From: Holophagaceae bacterium
GTDB lineage: Bacteria; Acidobacteriota; Holophagae; Holophagales; Holophagaceae
Length of the DNA: 7,291 nt
Direction of reading: 5' to 3'
NCBI GenBank assembly: GCA_003538615.1
Contig: DPRT01000182.1
Span: 1-7,291 of the forward strand
Shown here: positions 1 to 5,385 of the stretch, piece after piece
Position numbering within the stretch: the stretch's first letter is position 1
How the letters are laid out: each line of letters begins with the position of its first letter
The notes under the pieces: generated by a model
Seen by the model: the letters and a program-made list of their open reading frames with translations, nothing else
What the model was told of the DNA's origin: nothing
Databases searched by the model: none
Position numbers and translations under genes: made by a program

Positions 1-719
1 TCCTCGTAGTCGCCGTTGTGCCACACATTCTGCACATCGTCGTTGTCCTCGAGCAGGTCCACCAGCTTGAGGAAGCTGGTGAGCTTGGAGCCTTCGAGGG
101 CGGTGCTGGTGGTGGGGGCCATGATGATCTTGGCCTCGATGACCGGCAGCTTGGCGGCGTCCACGGCATCCTTCACGGCCTGGTAGGCCTCGGGGCTGGT
201 CTTGATGACCCAGGCCCCGCCCTCGTTGACCACGTCATCGGCGCCTGCCTCCAGGGCCACTTCCATGACCCTGTCCTCGGACACCTCGGGTTCCACGACG
301 ATCTGCCCTTCCTTGTTGAAGAGGTAGGCCACGGAGCCCTGGGCGCCCAGTTCTCCGCCGAACTTGGTGAAGTAGCTGCGGACTTCGGGGGTGGTGCGGT
401 TCTTGTTGTCCGTCATGGCCTCGACCATGATGGCCACGCCGCCGGGGCCGTAGGCCTCGTAGACCACTTCCTCGTAGGTCACGCCCTCGAGTTCGCCGGT
501 GCCCTTCTTGATGGCGCGCTCCCAGTTGTCCTTGGGCATGTTGCTGCCCTTGGCCTGGTCCACGGCCAGGCGCAGGCGCGGGTTGCTGGCCACATCGCCG
601 CCGCCGAGCCGGGCGGCCACGGTGATCTCCTTGAGGATCTTCGTGAAGACCTTGCCGCGCTTGGCGTCAGCGGCGCCCTTCTTGTGCTTGATGGTGGACC
701 ATTTGCTGTGGCCTGACAT
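1..719 (-). CDS. yebC: YebC/TACO1-family translation factor / regulator, 3' end cut by window edge
   Basis: The reverse strand begins [20 protein letters not shown], the hallmark N-terminus of the YebC/PmpR/TACO1 family, and continues with other family blocks: [19 protein letters not shown], a [14 protein letters not shown] stretch, DNKNRT and FTKFGGELG. It reads 239 codons and reaches the window edge at NGDYE; family members are about 240-250 residues, so only the last few are missing. The ATG at 717-719 is preceded by AAGGAG (728-733) with 8 bases of spacing. The family is cytosolic. It was long annotated as a DNA-binding regulator, and more recent work describes members as ribosome-associated factors that relieve stalling, notably on polyproline. 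The upstream TPR gene is on the same strand, but the 124-base gap with two hairpins suggests separate control. The family assignment is very secure; the precise role here is inferred. Confidence 0.97.
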   Translation of the reverse strand, partial: MSGHSKWSTIKHKKGAADAKRGKVFTKILKEITVAARLGGGDVASNPRLRLAVDQAKGSNMPKDNWERAIKKGTGELEGVTYEEVVYEAYGPGGVAIMVEAMTDNKNRTTPEVRSYFTKFGGELGAQGSVAYLFNKEGQIVVEPEVSEDRVMEVALEAGADDVVNEGGAWVIKTSPEAYQAVKDAVDAAKLPVIEAKIIMAPTTSTALEGSKLTSFLKLVDLLEDNDDVQNVWHNGDYE

Positions 720-753
720 GGGGTGGGCTCCTTCAATCGTTCGTTCCGATCGG

Positions 754-780
754 CTCAGCCATCGCTTCGCGATTGCTGAG
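754..780. other. Hairpin-forming inverted repeat upstream of yebC
   Basis: The arms CTCAGCCATCGC and GCGATTGCTGAG pair over 12 positions with one mismatch around a 3-base loop. An 8-base palindrome, CCGATCGG (746-753), adjoins it directly. No T-run follows on either strand, so it is not a standard intrinsic terminator. It lies 35 bases upstream of the yebC start, where it could shape the 5' leader or be a short palindromic repeat element. Confidence 0.55.
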
Positions 781-802
781 TAGGGGAAAAGAGCTTTCAA
801 TA

Positions 803-837
803 CCTGCGAAATCGTCGCGCAGCGGCGGTTTCGCAGG
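803..837. terminator. Hairpin just after the TPR gene, possible weak terminator
   Basis: Arms CCTGCGAAA (803-811) and TTTCGCAGG (829-837) are perfect complements. The interior can extend the stem by seven more positions, two of them T-G wobbles on the plus strand, leaving a 3-base GCA loop. It starts 6 bases past the stop codon of the minus-strand TPR gene, a position suited to a 3' end. The downstream minus-strand sequence has only an interrupted T-run (GCTCTTTT, 10 or more bases later), so termination activity is uncertain. It could equally be an mRNA-stabilising 3' hairpin. Confidence 0.45.
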
Positions 838-843
838 CCAGCC

Positions 844-1572
844 TCAACCTCTGAGCGCCCGCCGCGACACCCGCGCGAAGGCCGGGGCCTCCTGGCGGAT
901 CATGGGGCGTTCGAGGAGGAACTGGTACCACTGCTCGCCGTAGACCTTCATCTTGAGGGCCTTGCCGTTCTGCAGCAGGTTGCGGTTGGTGATGAGGCGC
1001 TCGTCGCCCTTGCAGATGCCGAGCCCCTGGTTGAGGACCTCGATGGCCTTGTCGCGCTCGCCCATCTCCACCAGCACGTATGCGTAGACGGCGTACAGCA
1101 GGCTCTCCTTCTTGCCGGCCTTCAGGGCCAGGGCGAAGGTCTCCTTGGCCTTCTTCTTCTCGCCGCGCTTCCACTGGAGGATGCCCAGCATGGCCTTGGC
1201 GATGTAGTGCTGCATGGAGGCGGCGGCCAGCAGGGGCTCGGCCTCCTCGTTCTTCTTGCGGAGATACTGCACCACGCCGATCTGGCCGTCGATGCTGCCC
1301 TTCACGAGGAACTGCTTGGGGGCGAAACGGTAGCCCTCCTTCATCACCTCGATGGCCTTGTCGAACTGCTGCTTCTTCAGCAGCTCTCCGGCCTGGGTGA
1401 AAATGCGCTCAAGCTCCTGCTGCACCTTCCGGCCCAGCCAGATGAAAAGGCCGCCGCCGGAGAGCAGGCCGAGCGGAATGCCGACCCACAGGGGCATGCC
1501 CAGCAGGTGGGGCAGGCTGCACACCAGGATGACGGCGAGGGCGGCGCCCAGGCCGAACAGGAGGTTGATCAC
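844..1572 (-). CDS. Membrane-anchored TPR-repeat protein, function unknown
   Basis: This is a 242-residue protein. Residues about 3-24 and 27-47 are two hydrophobic segments with a short Pro-containing turn between them, predicting a membrane hairpin. After a [12 protein letters not shown] amphipathic stretch, the rest (about 55-215) is helical and TPR-like: [20 protein letters not shown], then [24 protein letters not shown], then [20 protein letters not shown], each with the small/large residue spacing of TPR helix pairs. Most of the protein is probably cytoplasmic, since basic residues (R48, K49) follow the second helix. TPR proteins act as scaffolds; no partner or enzyme motif is visible. 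The start is GTG (1570-1572) with GGAG 5 bases upstream. It follows ybeY on the same strand after an 85-base gap. I do not recognise a named family. Confidence 0.85.
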   Translation of the reverse strand: MINLLFGLGAALAVILVCSLPHLLGMPLWVGIPLGLLSGGGLFIWLGRKVQQELERIFTQAGELLKKQQFDKAIEVMKEGYRFAPKQFLVKGSIDGQIGVVQYLRKKNEEAEPLLAAASMQHYIAKAMLGILQWKRGEKKKAKETFALALKAGKKESLLYAVYAYVLVEMGERDKAIEVLNQGLGICKGDERLITNRNLLQNGKALKMKVYGEQWYQFLLERPMIRQEAPAFARVSRRALRG

Positions 1573-1586
1573 GGAGGCTCCGATGG

Positions 1587-1634
1587 GGCCCGGGACCGGG
1601 CCAAAGGGCCATTTTATCGGCCTTCGGGCCCTTT
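1587..1634. other. Cluster of GGCC inverted repeats between ybeY and the TPR gene
   Basis: Three possible hairpins share this short gap. GGCCCGG/CCGGGCC lies at 1587-1602. AAAGGGCC (1603-1610) pairs with GGCCCTTT (1627-1634). GGCC-TTCG-GGCC (1619-1630) competes with the second for the same bases. On the minus strand, the direction of both flanking genes, they would lie in a ybeY-TPR read-through transcript or act as a partial terminator. Only short T-runs are present. Confidence 0.4.
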
Positions 1635-1657
1635 TGCCATGCTGGAGGTTTGAGTTG

Positions 1658-2383
1658 CTAGCCGATCACGCCGCTGCGGGAGGGGCCCGGCCGGCGGCGG
1701 CGCACCACGCGCTTCGCGGGGGTGGCGGCCTCCTTGCGGGGGCGGCCCGGCCCGCGCTTCACGGCGGGTTCCTTGGGCTTGACCACCTTGCGGATCTTTA
1801 CCTTCTTTTCCTTTTTCACGCGTTCCCGGCGGACCAGGGCGGCCGCAGCCCGGCCTGTCACCACCACGCGGCTGCCGTCCTTGAGCTTCTTGACCTTGCT
1901 TCCGGGCTTGCGGCCCCGCTTGAGGCTCATGGACAACGGCTCGGCATCGAGCAGCTCCCGCTCAAGCTGCGCCTGGAGCGCCATCATCTCGCCGCGGTCC
2001 TTTTCGTGATCGTGCCCGCAGAGATGGAGGAAGGCGTGGATCACCAGCGTCTCCACTTCGCGCCGGCGGCTGACGCCGAATTTCTTGGCCATTTTTTCCG
2101 CGGTGGGCAGGCTGATGACGATGTCGCCAAGGTGTGGAAAGGCACCCTTCTCTGCGCTGGAGGGAAAGCTCAGCACATCCGTCGTCATATTTTTTCCGCG
2201 ATGTTCGCGATTGAGTTTTCTCATGCCGCGATCATCGACATAAGTCAGCGATACACCCTGTGCCTGGGGAGCCAGCCGATCCCGAAGGCTATGCAGGAGC
2301 TTGCCGAGAGACTGCTCACCAGGCCCGCGCATTTTGCTCCGGCTCGACCAATCAATCTGAAAGGGCAGCTTGGTCTCAGTCAT
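1658..2383 (-). CDS. ybeY: Endoribonuclease YbeY (rRNA maturation) with basic AT-hook-like C-terminal tail
   Basis: This 241-residue YbeY contains the metal-binding signature HAFLHLCGHDH, with the three family histidines at H116, H120 and H126. It is preceded by typical blocks: LTYVDDRGMRKLNREHRGKN, TDVLSF and GDIVIS. YbeY proteins act in 16S rRNA 3'-end maturation and ribosome quality control in the cytosol. The core ends near residue 152. The remaining ~90 residues are an Arg/Lys-rich extension that most YbeY proteins (about 150-160 residues) lack, including KRGPGRPRK (209-217), which resembles an AT-hook. I chose the ATG at 2381-2383 because AGGAG lies 6 bases upstream of it. An in-frame TTG at 2408-2410 would add nine residues (MIDLLQEPA) but has no good ribosome site. 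It is divergent from rsmG, another 16S rRNA gene. Confidence 0.96.
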   Translation of the reverse strand: MTETKLPFQIDWSSRSKMRGPGEQSLGKLLHSLRDRLAPQAQGVSLTYVDDRGMRKLNREHRGKNMTTDVLSFPSSAEKGAFPHLGDIVISLPTAEKMAKKFGVSRRREVETLVIHAFLHLCGHDHEKDRGEMMALQAQLERELLDAEPLSMSLKRGRKPGSKVKKLKDGSRVVVTGRAAAALVRRERVKKEKKVKIRKVVKPKEPAVKRGPGRPRKEAATPAKRVVRRRRPGPSRSGVIG

Positions 2384-2389
2384 GGCCGG

Positions 2390-2394
2390 CTCCT
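2390..2394 (-). promoter_or_regulatory. Ribosome binding site fixing the ybeY start
   Basis: AGGAG on the minus strand sits 6 bases before the ATG at 2381-2383. It selects this ATG over the upstream in-frame TTG (2408-2410), which lies ahead of the site. Confidence 0.75.
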
Positions 2395-2419
2395 GTAGAA
2401 GATCAATCAAAGGGGATTC

Positions 2420-2448
2420 ATCATGGTAGCTATTGGGCCATTTGTCAA
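2420..2448 (-). promoter_or_regulatory. Sigma-70-type promoter for ybeY
   Basis: On the minus strand a perfect -35 box TTGACA (2448-2443) is followed, after exactly 17 bases, by CATGAT (2425-2420), a 4-of-6 match to the -10 consensus. Transcription would start near 2413, giving a leader of about 30 bases that contains the ybeY ribosome site. The promoter lies in a markedly AT-rich stretch. Confidence 0.6.
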
Positions 2449-2570
2449 TTTCATTATTCTAGATGCATGAAATACATCGATGTTGCGTCTTCATGATGTT
2501 AGATCGGATCAAGGCAAAAAGCTGTTTAAAAGGAAACAAAAATGTTGATTACAAAAGACAAGTGGATGAA
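2433..2570 (+). promoter_or_regulatory. AT-rich leader and probable promoter region of rsmG
   Basis: By hand count, 2441-2560 is only about one third G+C, against a clearly GC-rich surrounding. Candidate plus-strand promoter boxes are TTGGGC (2433-2438) and TATTCT (2455-2460), 16 bases apart, a modest match overlapping the opposing ybeY promoter. A 10-base palindrome ACATCGATGT (2474-2483) is flanked by CATGAA (2466-2471) and TTCATG (2490-2495), an inverted pair that could be an operator or a leader hairpin. The reading frame open through this stretch gives a Cys- and Lys-rich, AT-rich peptide unlike RsmG and is not taken as coding. Confidence 0.4.
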
Positions 2571-2574
2571 ATGA
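2542..2574 (+). CDS. Possible 10-residue leader ORF overlapping the rsmG start
   Basis: ATG at 2542 opens MLITKDKWMK and ends at TGA 2572-2574, forming an ATGA overlap with the rsmG start at 2571. It has a better ribosome site (AAAGGA at 2529-2534, 7 bases of spacing) than rsmG itself. The arrangement is the classic geometry of translational coupling. The ORF is very short, so chance is a real alternative; no attenuator hairpin or codon run is evident inside it. Confidence 0.35.
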   Translation: MLITKDKWMK

Positions 2575-3209
2575 AGAGCTTTCAATCTAGTGGGACATTC
2601 CCTGGCATCCTGGAAGTCATGGAGCCTCGACTGCCCGCCTCTCTCACGATCCCCCTGCGCCGCTACCTGGAGCTGCTGGACCGCTGGAACCGCACCCATG
2701 CCCTGACCGCCCTTCCCAAAAACCAGCGATGGGAAGAGCTGCTGTTGGACGCCGCCGCGATTCTGCCCTTCCTGGAGCCCCTCCCCCCGGGGTCCCGGGT
2801 GGCGGACCTGGGGACGGGGATGGGCTGCCCAGCGGTGGTGCTGGCCCTGGCCCGTCCGGATCTGGAGGTGCTGGCGGTGGACGCTGCGGCCAAGAAGCTG
2901 GCCTTCGTCCGCCAGGCGGCCCTGGAACTGCCGCTGCCCAACCTGAAGGTCGTGCAGGGCCGCCTGGAGGACCTGGCCCCCCTGGAGGCGGACCTGGGTA
3001 CTGCCAAGGCGCTGGGGTCCCTCAGCCAGTTGGCAGGCTGGTGGTCGCGGCACGGCAAGGCGGGCGCCCCTTTGCTGGCCCTCAAGGGCTCCGAGTGGGC
3101 CGGGGAACCCCTGCCGCCTGGATGGACGGCCACGCCCCACCCCTATGCCCTGCCCACCCGGGGGCAGCGCGTGGTGGTGGCGCTGAAGCCCCCGGTGGAG
3201 GCGCCGTAA
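2571..3209 (+). CDS. rsmG: 16S rRNA m7G527 methyltransferase RsmG (GidB), divergent
   Basis: This is a 212-residue SAM-dependent methyltransferase, close to the usual ~207-240. The N-terminal RYLELLDRWNRTHALTAL (31-48) matches the RsmG WN..xxLT block. The SAM loop is VADLGTGMGCPAVVLALARP (77-96), followed by the acidic D104, KK at 108-109, and NLKVVQGRLEDL (124-135). AKALGSL (145-151) stands where RsmG has an SRA.A.L block. Family members methylate N7 of G527 in the 530 loop; loss gives low-level streptomycin resistance in several bacteria. I prefer the ATG at 2571 because it places WN at residues 39-40, close to E. coli (about 34-35). ATG 2619 would give 196 residues, and ATG 2463 adds 36 implausible ones. 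Unlike many genomes, gidA (mnmG) and parAB are not adjacent. Divergent features are GCPAV instead of G.LPGI, and K for R in the SRA-like block. Confidence 0.9.
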   Translation: MKSFQSSGTFPGILEVMEPRLPASLTIPLRRYLELLDRWNRTHALTALPKNQRWEELLLDAAAILPFLEPLPPGSRVADLGTGMGCPAVVLALARPDLEVLAVDAAAKKLAFVRQAALELPLPNLKVVQGRLEDLAPLEADLGTAKALGSLSQLAGWWSRHGKAGAPLLALKGSEWAGEPLPPGWTATPHPYALPTRGQRVVVALKPPVEAP

Positions 3210-3211
3210 AA

Positions 3212-3241
3212 CAGCCAGGGCCCCGGGAGGGGCCCTGGCTG
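3212..3241 (-). terminator. Intrinsic terminator between convergent rsmG and the LysM gene
   Basis: CAGCCAGGGCCCC (3212-3224) and GGGGCCCTGGCTG (3229-3241) form a perfect 13-bp stem with a 4-base loop. On the minus strand the stem is followed directly by TTTT, so it is a good Rho-independent terminator for the LysM gene, whose stop is 14 bases upstream. On the plus strand it starts 2 bases after the rsmG stop codon but lacks a T-run, so termination of rsmG would be weaker. Confidence 0.8.
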
Positions 3242-3255
3242 AGGAAGCGGAGGGA

Positions 3256-4419
3256 TCAGCGGGTGAGGGTGTCGCCGGGCAGGATCTCTTCGCTGGACCG
3301 GAGCAGGCGGCAGGTGGCCGTCTGGGCCTCGGTGCGCACCACCAGGGCCTGGCCGATGTAATGGGTGGTGGTTTCCATGGCGGGTTTCTTGTCGCCGTCG
3401 GGGCCCACAGAGAAGGTCTTCACACGCACGGCCAGCAGCACATCCCCGACCTTCAGGCCGTCATTGCTGCCCTTGTCCACAATCACCATGTCCCCGAGGG
3501 AGGTGTTCTGGCGGGTATCCCGGGCGAAGACCACCACCGGGGCGTTCGGGGCCACCTTTACGGGGTCGGTGGTATCTGTGCGCAGATTCAGGGGCAGGTT
3601 GGCCGGTTCCGTGAAGCGCACCAGGTGATCGCCCACCTCCACGCTGTCCATGCAGCGCTCGATGACGGCCACGGAGCCCTTGACCTGGGGCGTCACGACG
3701 CGGATCACGCCCACCTGCTGCACCACATCTCCCATCTGGCGCTTGGTGGCTGGATGCTGCACTTTGCGGGCCACGGTCCTGAGGATGAGGAAGCGGTCTC
3801 CCGCCTTGACGCCCTGCTCGCGGCCGCCGTTCATGTAGACCGTCTCGCCCTCGGCCAGGTAGCGGCGATCCTCGCGGCGGTTGGAGGTGAGGGTGAAGGC
3901 CCCCTGGTTCTTGTAGTGGACTTCGGCGCCTTCAGCGACGAAGTAGGGCAGCTGGATGAAGTCCTGGAAGCTGAAGCCCAGTTCGGGCCGCCGGAGGGCG
4001 CTCGGATCGGCGCGCCGCCGGTCGGGCTGGAGGTTGGAGACCGCATCGGGGACGGATCCGGCGGTGGCCACGGCCCGGCTGAGATCGATGATCAGGGGGT
4101 CCCCGGGGTAGATCCAGTGCGGATCCTTGATCCACTGGTTCAGCTCCCAGATCTGAGGCCAGGCGTAGGGGTTGCCGAGGTATTTCCCTGACAGGTCCCA
4201 GAGGGTATCGCCCTTCTCGACGAGGTGGGTCCGGGAGCCCTCTGGCACCGTGAGCTCCTTGGGATAATCCCATTTCGAGCTGTGGGTTTCGACCTTGATC
4301 GTGCCAGCGGGTTCCTGGGCTTCAAGGGCCGGAGCCACGACGCCCAGGGCCAGGAGGAAACCGGGCGCCAAGGCGAGGGCGCGCAGCCGACCGACATGCA
4401 GGCGATTGGGCTGGTGCAT
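3256..4419 (-). CDS. Secreted LysM-domain protein with duplicated C-terminal module
   Basis: This is a 387-residue protein. Residues 1-34 look like a signal peptide: basic start, hydrophobic LALAPGFLLALGVVAP, cleavage expected after ALEA. A LysM domain follows at about 65-112 (HLVEKGDTLWDLSGKYLGNP, ending IYPGDPLII), the fold that binds peptidoglycan glycan chains. Residues 190-268 and 309-387 resemble each other: both begin with a GE/GD block and a G-[VL]-K-[AV]-G-D turn, carry a VG or IG near the middle, and end in a V-G-D-H-L or P-G-D-T-L turn, suggesting two copies of a beta-rich module. It is probably periplasmic and wall-associated. It is the last gene of a same-strand group, 32 bases after the kinase gene, and is closed by the hairpin at 3212-3241. 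The ATG at 4417-4419 has only a G-rich, weak ribosome site. The exact function is unknown. Confidence 0.88.
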   Translation of the reverse strand: MHQPNRLHVGRLRALALAPGFLLALGVVAPALEAQEPAGTIKVETHSSKWDYPKELTVPEGSRTHLVEKGDTLWDLSGKYLGNPYAWPQIWELNQWIKDPHWIYPGDPLIIDLSRAVATAGSVPDAVSNLQPDRRRADPSALRRPELGFSFQDFIQLPYFVAEGAEVHYKNQGAFTLTSNRREDRRYLAEGETVYMNGGREQGVKAGDRFLILRTVARKVQHPATKRQMGDVVQQVGVIRVVTPQVKGSVAVIERCMDSVEVGDHLVRFTEPANLPLNLRTDTTDPVKVAPNAPVVVFARDTRQNTSLGDMVIVDKGSNDGLKVGDVLLAVRVKTFSVGPDGDKKPAMETTTHYIGQALVVRTEAQTATCRLLRSSEEILPGDTLTR

Positions 4420-4451
4420 CAGGAACCCCCAGAAAGATTAGGTGGTGCTGA

Positions 4452-5363
4452 TTATAGGTCTTCGACGCGGATCATATCTGAAAATAATGCCAAGCGGTTG
4501 CGAACTTCGTCCTGCGTGATCTGCTCCAGGCGCTCAGTGGAGAACTGCTCGACCGTAAAACTGGCCATGACGGAGCCCACCAGGGCCGCGTGCTTGAGAG
4601 CGGTCACGTCCATCCGTTCGATCCAGGCCAGGTAGCCGAGGAATCCGCCCGCGAAGGTGTCGCCGGCGCCGGTGGGATCGAAGACGTTCTCCAGGGGATA
4701 GGCGGGGGCGGCGAAGATGCCTTCGGGGGTGAAGAGGGCCATGCCGTACTCGCCGCGTTTCACCACGAGGATACGGGGCCCCAGGGCCTGGATCTTCTTG
4801 TAGGCCTTGATGAGGCTGTGCTCCTGGGTCAGCTCGCGCACCTCCGCGTCGTTCACCAGGAGGATGTCCACCTCCTTGAGGACGGCCTCCAGGGCCGGGC
4901 GGGCGCCGCGGATCCAGTAGTTCATGGTATCCAGGGCGATCCACCGGGGCCGCTTGGCCATCTGGCGCACCACATCCAGCTGCAGGACCGGGTCGATGTT
5001 CCCGAGGAACAGGTGCTGGGATTCCCGGTAGGACGGCGGCAGGTCCGGCCGGAAATCGGCGAACACGTTCAGGTCCGTGGCCAGGGTCTTGGCCTCGTTC
5101 AGGTCGTAGCCGTAGGCGCCCTTCCAGTGGAAGCTCAGGCCCTTGACCTTGGACAGGCCGGCCAGGTCGATGGGGCGGCCTTCGAAGACGCGCATCTGGT
5201 CGGGGCCGAAATCCTCGCCCACCACGGCGACAATGCGCACGGGATGGAAGCGGCTGGCACTCAGGGAGAAGTAGGTGGCAGAGCCGCCCAGGGCGTGTTC
5301 CCGCCGTCCGAAGGGGGTTTCCAGGTCGTCGAAGGCCACACTGCCGACCGCCAGCAAGCTCAT
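4452..5363 (-). CDS. PfkB-family carbohydrate/nucleoside kinase, substrate unknown
   Basis: This 303-residue ribokinase-fold enzyme transfers phosphate from ATP to a sugar or nucleoside in the cytosol. PfkB signatures are clear: a GG motif at 26-27, N171 in LLVNDAEVREL, VVKRGEYG (200-207), and the anion-hole/catalytic block DPTGAGDTFAGGF (229-241), whose D235 is the expected catalytic base. It differs from classic ribokinase in having Y31 in GGSATY where GG...N is typical. As I recall, this and the DTMNYWI block (145-151) are shared with a widespread uncharacterised group of 'sugar kinases', for example in Bacteroidota, rather than being a defect. The start is ATG 5361-5363 with GGAG 7 bases upstream. 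It begins 22 bases after the Smr-like gene and precedes the LysM gene by 32, so one transcript is likely. The neighbours give no clue to the substrate. Confidence 0.93.
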   Translation of the reverse strand: MSLLAVGSVAFDDLETPFGRREHALGGSATYFSLSASRFHPVRIVAVVGEDFGPDQMRVFEGRPIDLAGLSKVKGLSFHWKGAYGYDLNEAKTLATDLNVFADFRPDLPPSYRESQHLFLGNIDPVLQLDVVRQMAKRPRWIALDTMNYWIRGARPALEAVLKEVDILLVNDAEVRELTQEHSLIKAYKKIQALGPRILVVKRGEYGMALFTPEGIFAAPAYPLENVFDPTGAGDTFAGGFLGYLAWIERMDVTALKHAALVGSVMASFTVEQFSTERLEQITQDEVRNRLALFSDMIRVEDL

Positions 5364-5385
5364 GGGGAATCTCCGGGTATTCGGA

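Noticed and set aside
1352..2398. Long plus-strand open frame opposite the TPR gene and ybeY
   Set aside because: It is antisense to two well-supported genes, shows no recognisable domain, and reads as His/Ala/Leu-rich sequence typical of a shadow frame in GC-rich DNA.
2384..2410. Upstream TTG start for ybeY adding nine residues
   Set aside because: AGGAG lies inside this extension and points to the ATG at 2381-2383; the TTG has no comparable site.
2463..2570. 36-residue N-terminal extension of RsmG
   Set aside because: The stretch is AT-rich, Cys/Lys-rich, lies within the promoter/leader region, and would push the WN motif far from its usual position.
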